Source: GCA-2718595 sp963935005
Lineage (GTDB): Bacteria; Gemmatimonadota; Gemmatimonadetes; Longimicrobiales; Gaopeijiaceae
Length of the DNA stretch: 7,729 nucleotides
Assembly: GCA_963935005.1 (NCBI GenBank)
Contig: CAWWAX010000074.1
Coordinates: 1-7,729, forward strand
Direction: 5' to 3'
The notes below the pieces were generated by a model that had not been told where the DNA came from, did not search any database, and saw nothing but the letters and a program-made list of their open reading frames with translations. Below are positions 6,174 through 7,729 of this stretch, one piece after another. Each line of letters starts with the position of its first letter. Positions within the stretch are counted from its first letter, which is position 1. A program made the position numbers and the translations under genes.

Positions 6174-6342
6174 TCGACCAAATGAGTCCAGTCGATTGGA
6201 CGATAGTAGCTTTACAAAATTTTATGAAAGACGGACCGAACAGTCGGATCCACGTTGATGGTCACTTGGGGATGAGAGTGGTTTTTGGAAGATGAAGAAA
6301 TAGATCGGACTGTGTTCATTCTAATCATGAGGTATTGGGAAT
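6174..6342 (+). other. Gap between hbd and glyA with two small hairpins
   Basis: I find no gene in these 169 bases. Two stem-loops can form. GTCCA (6186-6190) pairs with TGGAC (6197-6201) around a six-base loop. GGACCGA (6233-6239) pairs with TCGG-A-TCC (6244-6251) around an ACAG loop, with one bulged A. Neither is followed by a T-run, so neither is a standard intrinsic terminator. I compared the region by eye with glycine and tetrahydrofolate riboswitches, which can precede glyA, and saw no matching core. A TCTAAT box at 6320-6325 resembles a -10 but lacks a good -35. The glyA promoter is therefore not located with confidence. Confidence 0.4.
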
Positions 6343-7602
6343 ATGGGTAGTCTAGAATTTGTTGATCCTGAAGTTTTTAGTTTGACCCAAAAGGAGGTTG
6401 AACGACAAGGGAATCAGTTGGAGCTTATCGCTAGTGAAAATGTAGCCTCTAAAGCAATATTGGAAGCTATGGGTACAGTTCTTGTTAACAAATATGCCGA
6501 AGGCTTGCCAGGCGCACGCTATTATGGAGGCTGTGAGTATGTCGACGAGGTCGAAGATCTTGCTAGAAGGAGGTTGGTTGATTTGTTCGCCGCTGAACAT
6601 GCCAATGTTCAACCACATTCAGGAGCACAGGCTAATTTGGCAGCCTATTTCAGTTTCGTCGATCCTGGAGATACTATTTTAGGTATGGATCTGAGTCATG
6701 GAGGACATCTGACCCATGGCTCAAGGGTTAACTTTAGCGGTCGGTTCTACAAGGCAGAAAAGTATAAAGTCAGTGAATCGGACGGCTTAATAGACTATGA
6801 CGCACTGCATGACCAGGCTTTGAAGGTTCGACCCAAGATGATAATTGCAGGAGCCAGTGCTTACCCTAGGGTCATAGATTTCGCCAAATTCAGGGATATT
6901 GCTGACGAGATTGGAGCCTATCTTATGGTTGATATGGCTCATATAGCTGGACTTGTTGCAGCTGGATTGCATCCAAATCCAGTCGAGCACGCTGATGTGG
7001 TTACCGCTACGACCCATAAGACCTTAAGAGGACCAAGAGGAGGGTTAATCCTCTGTAAATCTGAACATGCTCGCGCCATAGATAAATCTGTATTTCCTGG
7101 CATTCAAGGAGGTCCTTTGATGAATGTCATAGCTGCCAAAGCGGTGGCATTCAAGGAAGCTCAAGAACCTGCGTTCAGGGAATATCAGGGCCAAGTAATA
7201 AGGAACGCACAAGCTCTAGCCCAGGGTTTGTTGGAAGAGGGGGTTTTTGTGGTTAGCGGTGGGACAGATAATCACCTACTGCTGGTGGATTTAAGAAAAA
7301 GTCATCCAGAGTTAACTGGACAGGAAGCGGAACGAGCACTGGAAGAAGCAGGTATAACTGTTAATAAGAACACCGTTCCTGGAGAAACTCGTTCTCCATT
7401 TGTTACTTCGGGACTGCGCGTAGGCACACCTGCAGTTACCACAAGAGGGTTGAAAGTGGAGGATATGCAGCAGGTAACTAATTGGATGGTTTCGGCACTA
7501 TCAAATCCCTACGATCGAGATCATCTCAGTTGCATACGCAAAGAAGTTGAGGAGCTCTGCCACAATTTTCCATATGCTTCTCAATTCTCTTTAGAGACTT
7601 AA
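6343..7602 (+). CDS. glyA: Serine hydroxymethyltransferase GlyA
   Basis: GlyA is a cytoplasmic PLP enzyme that converts serine and tetrahydrofolate to glycine and 5,10-methylenetetrahydrofolate, the main source of one-carbon units for purines, thymidylate and methionine. The protein has 419 residues, typical for bacterial SHMT. Landmarks are QLELIASENVAS (residues 25-36), NKYAEGLPGARYYGGCEYVDEVE (49-71), LSHGGHLTHGSRVNFSG (117-133), the cofactor-binding Asp197 and His200 in VDMAHIAGL, the Schiff-base Lys226 in TTHKTLRGPRGG, and Arg359 in TSGLRVGTPA, which holds the substrate carboxylate. The ATG at 6343 gives the family N-terminus. GAGG at 6329-6332 is 10 bases upstream, a little far, with GGGA at 6337-6340 very close. 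Nothing is missing or broken. It is separated from hbd by 169 bases and may have its own promoter. Confidence 0.97.
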   Translation: MGSLEFVDPEVFSLTQKEVERQGNQLELIASENVASKAILEAMGTVLVNKYAEGLPGARYYGGCEYVDEVEDLARRRLVDLFAAEHANVQPHSGAQANLAAYFSFVDPGDTILGMDLSHGGHLTHGSRVNFSGRFYKAEKYKVSESDGLIDYDALHDQALKVRPKMIIAGASAYPRVIDFAKFRDIADEIGAYLMVDMAHIAGLVAAGLHPNPVEHADVVTATTHKTLRGPRGGLILCKSEHARAIDKSVFPGIQGGPLMNVIAAKAVAFKEAQEPAFREYQGQVIRNAQALAQGLLEEGVFVVSGGTDNHLLLVDLRKSHPELTGQEAERALEEAGITVNKNTVPGETRSPFVTSGLRVGTPAVTTRGLKVEDMQQVTNWMVSALSNPYDRDHLSCIRKEVEELCHNFPYASQFSLET

Positions 7603-7654
7603 TGATTGGAGAATGTGATCTGGCGTAAGAAGGAGATCGGAGACAGATTTGCAT

Positions 7655-7729
7655 ATGGCAAAACTTCAATTCGCAGACGAGATCACGGATCACTTGAAAG
7701 AGTGCTATCCCCAATTTCACGGGAACGCC
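7655..7729 (+). CDS. Possible start of an unidentified gene, cut by the window edge
   Basis: From the ATG at 7655 the frame stays open to the last base, giving 25 codons that begin MAKLQFADEITDHLKE and go on to CYPQFHG. The stretch reads like an amphipathic helix near the start of a soluble protein, but I do not recognise the family. GGAG at 7639-7642 is 12 bases upstream, longer than ideal. A competing frame opens with GTG at 7615, with GGAG at 7608-7611 three bases before it, and also runs to the edge (VIWRKKEIGDRF...). Its Arg-rich content looks less like a real protein, so I prefer the ATG frame. The gap after glyA (52 bases) holds no terminator, so this gene may be co-transcribed with glyA. 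Confidence 0.45.
   Translation, partial: MAKLQFADEITDHLKECYPQFHGNA

Noticed and set aside
6174..6342. Glycine or tetrahydrofolate riboswitch upstream of glyA
   Set aside because: I looked for their conserved cores in this gap and saw none; the hairpins present do not match.
7035..7053. Inverted repeat AGAGGA...TCCTCT inside glyA
   Set aside because: It falls in the conserved RGPRGGLILC coding stretch, so protein constraint explains it.

Overview
This is a bacterial housekeeping stretch with all genes on the + strand and short gaps. Base composition looks like the low-to-mid 40s % GC by eye (not computed). I recognise eight genes: recJ (5'-truncated), rsmD, coaD, a small STAS-domain gene, rsmA/ksgA, rex, a thiolase, a 3-hydroxyacyl-CoA dehydrogenase (hbd-type), and then glyA as the ninth. 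The first codons of a further gene probably begin at the right edge. There are no tRNA or rRNA genes, no mobile elements, no CRISPR array and no sign of recent transfer. The organism cannot be named from this. A DHH-type RecJ, a Rex repressor with a classical Rex box and a SpoIIAA-like STAS protein point away from enteric-type Gammaproteobacteria. They fit lineages such as Firmicutes, Chloroflexota, Gemmatimonadota or related uncultured groups, and I hold that only weakly.

Layout: positions 1-2346 form a tight block, recJ-rsmD-coaD-STAS. recJ/rsmD and rsmD/coaD overlap by a few bases and the STAS gene starts 19 bases after coaD, so these are very probably one transcript covering DNA repair, 16S rRNA methylation, CoA synthesis and a partner-switching-type regulator. 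A 110-base gap with a possible leader hairpin precedes rsmA (2458-3264). Between rsmA and rex lies the clearest regulatory signal in the window: a perfect 18-base inverted repeat, TTGTGAA-GTAT-TTCACAA (3300-3317), directly after a plausible -10 box. This is the classical Rex operator form, so rex is most likely autoregulated by the NADH/NAD+ ratio.

After rex come a thiolase (4090-5295) and an NAD-dependent 3-hydroxyacyl-CoA dehydrogenase (5316-6173), 20 bases apart and surely co-expressed. Together they can interconvert acetyl-CoA, acetoacetyl-CoA and 3-hydroxybutyryl-CoA, or run the last two steps of beta-oxidation. The dehydrogenase step makes or uses NADH, which is the signal Rex senses, so the rex-thiolase-hbd order makes sense as a redox-linked acyl-CoA module. 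However, the only Rex box I see is in front of rex. The thiolase has its own candidate promoter without a Rex box. A 169-base gap with two small hairpins precedes glyA (6343-7602).

I do not see a wholly new system. The items most worth a second look are the Rex box and its neighbours, the orphan STAS gene inside a core-metabolism operon, the unusual substrate-loop sequence of the thiolase, and the ambiguous gene start at the right edge.
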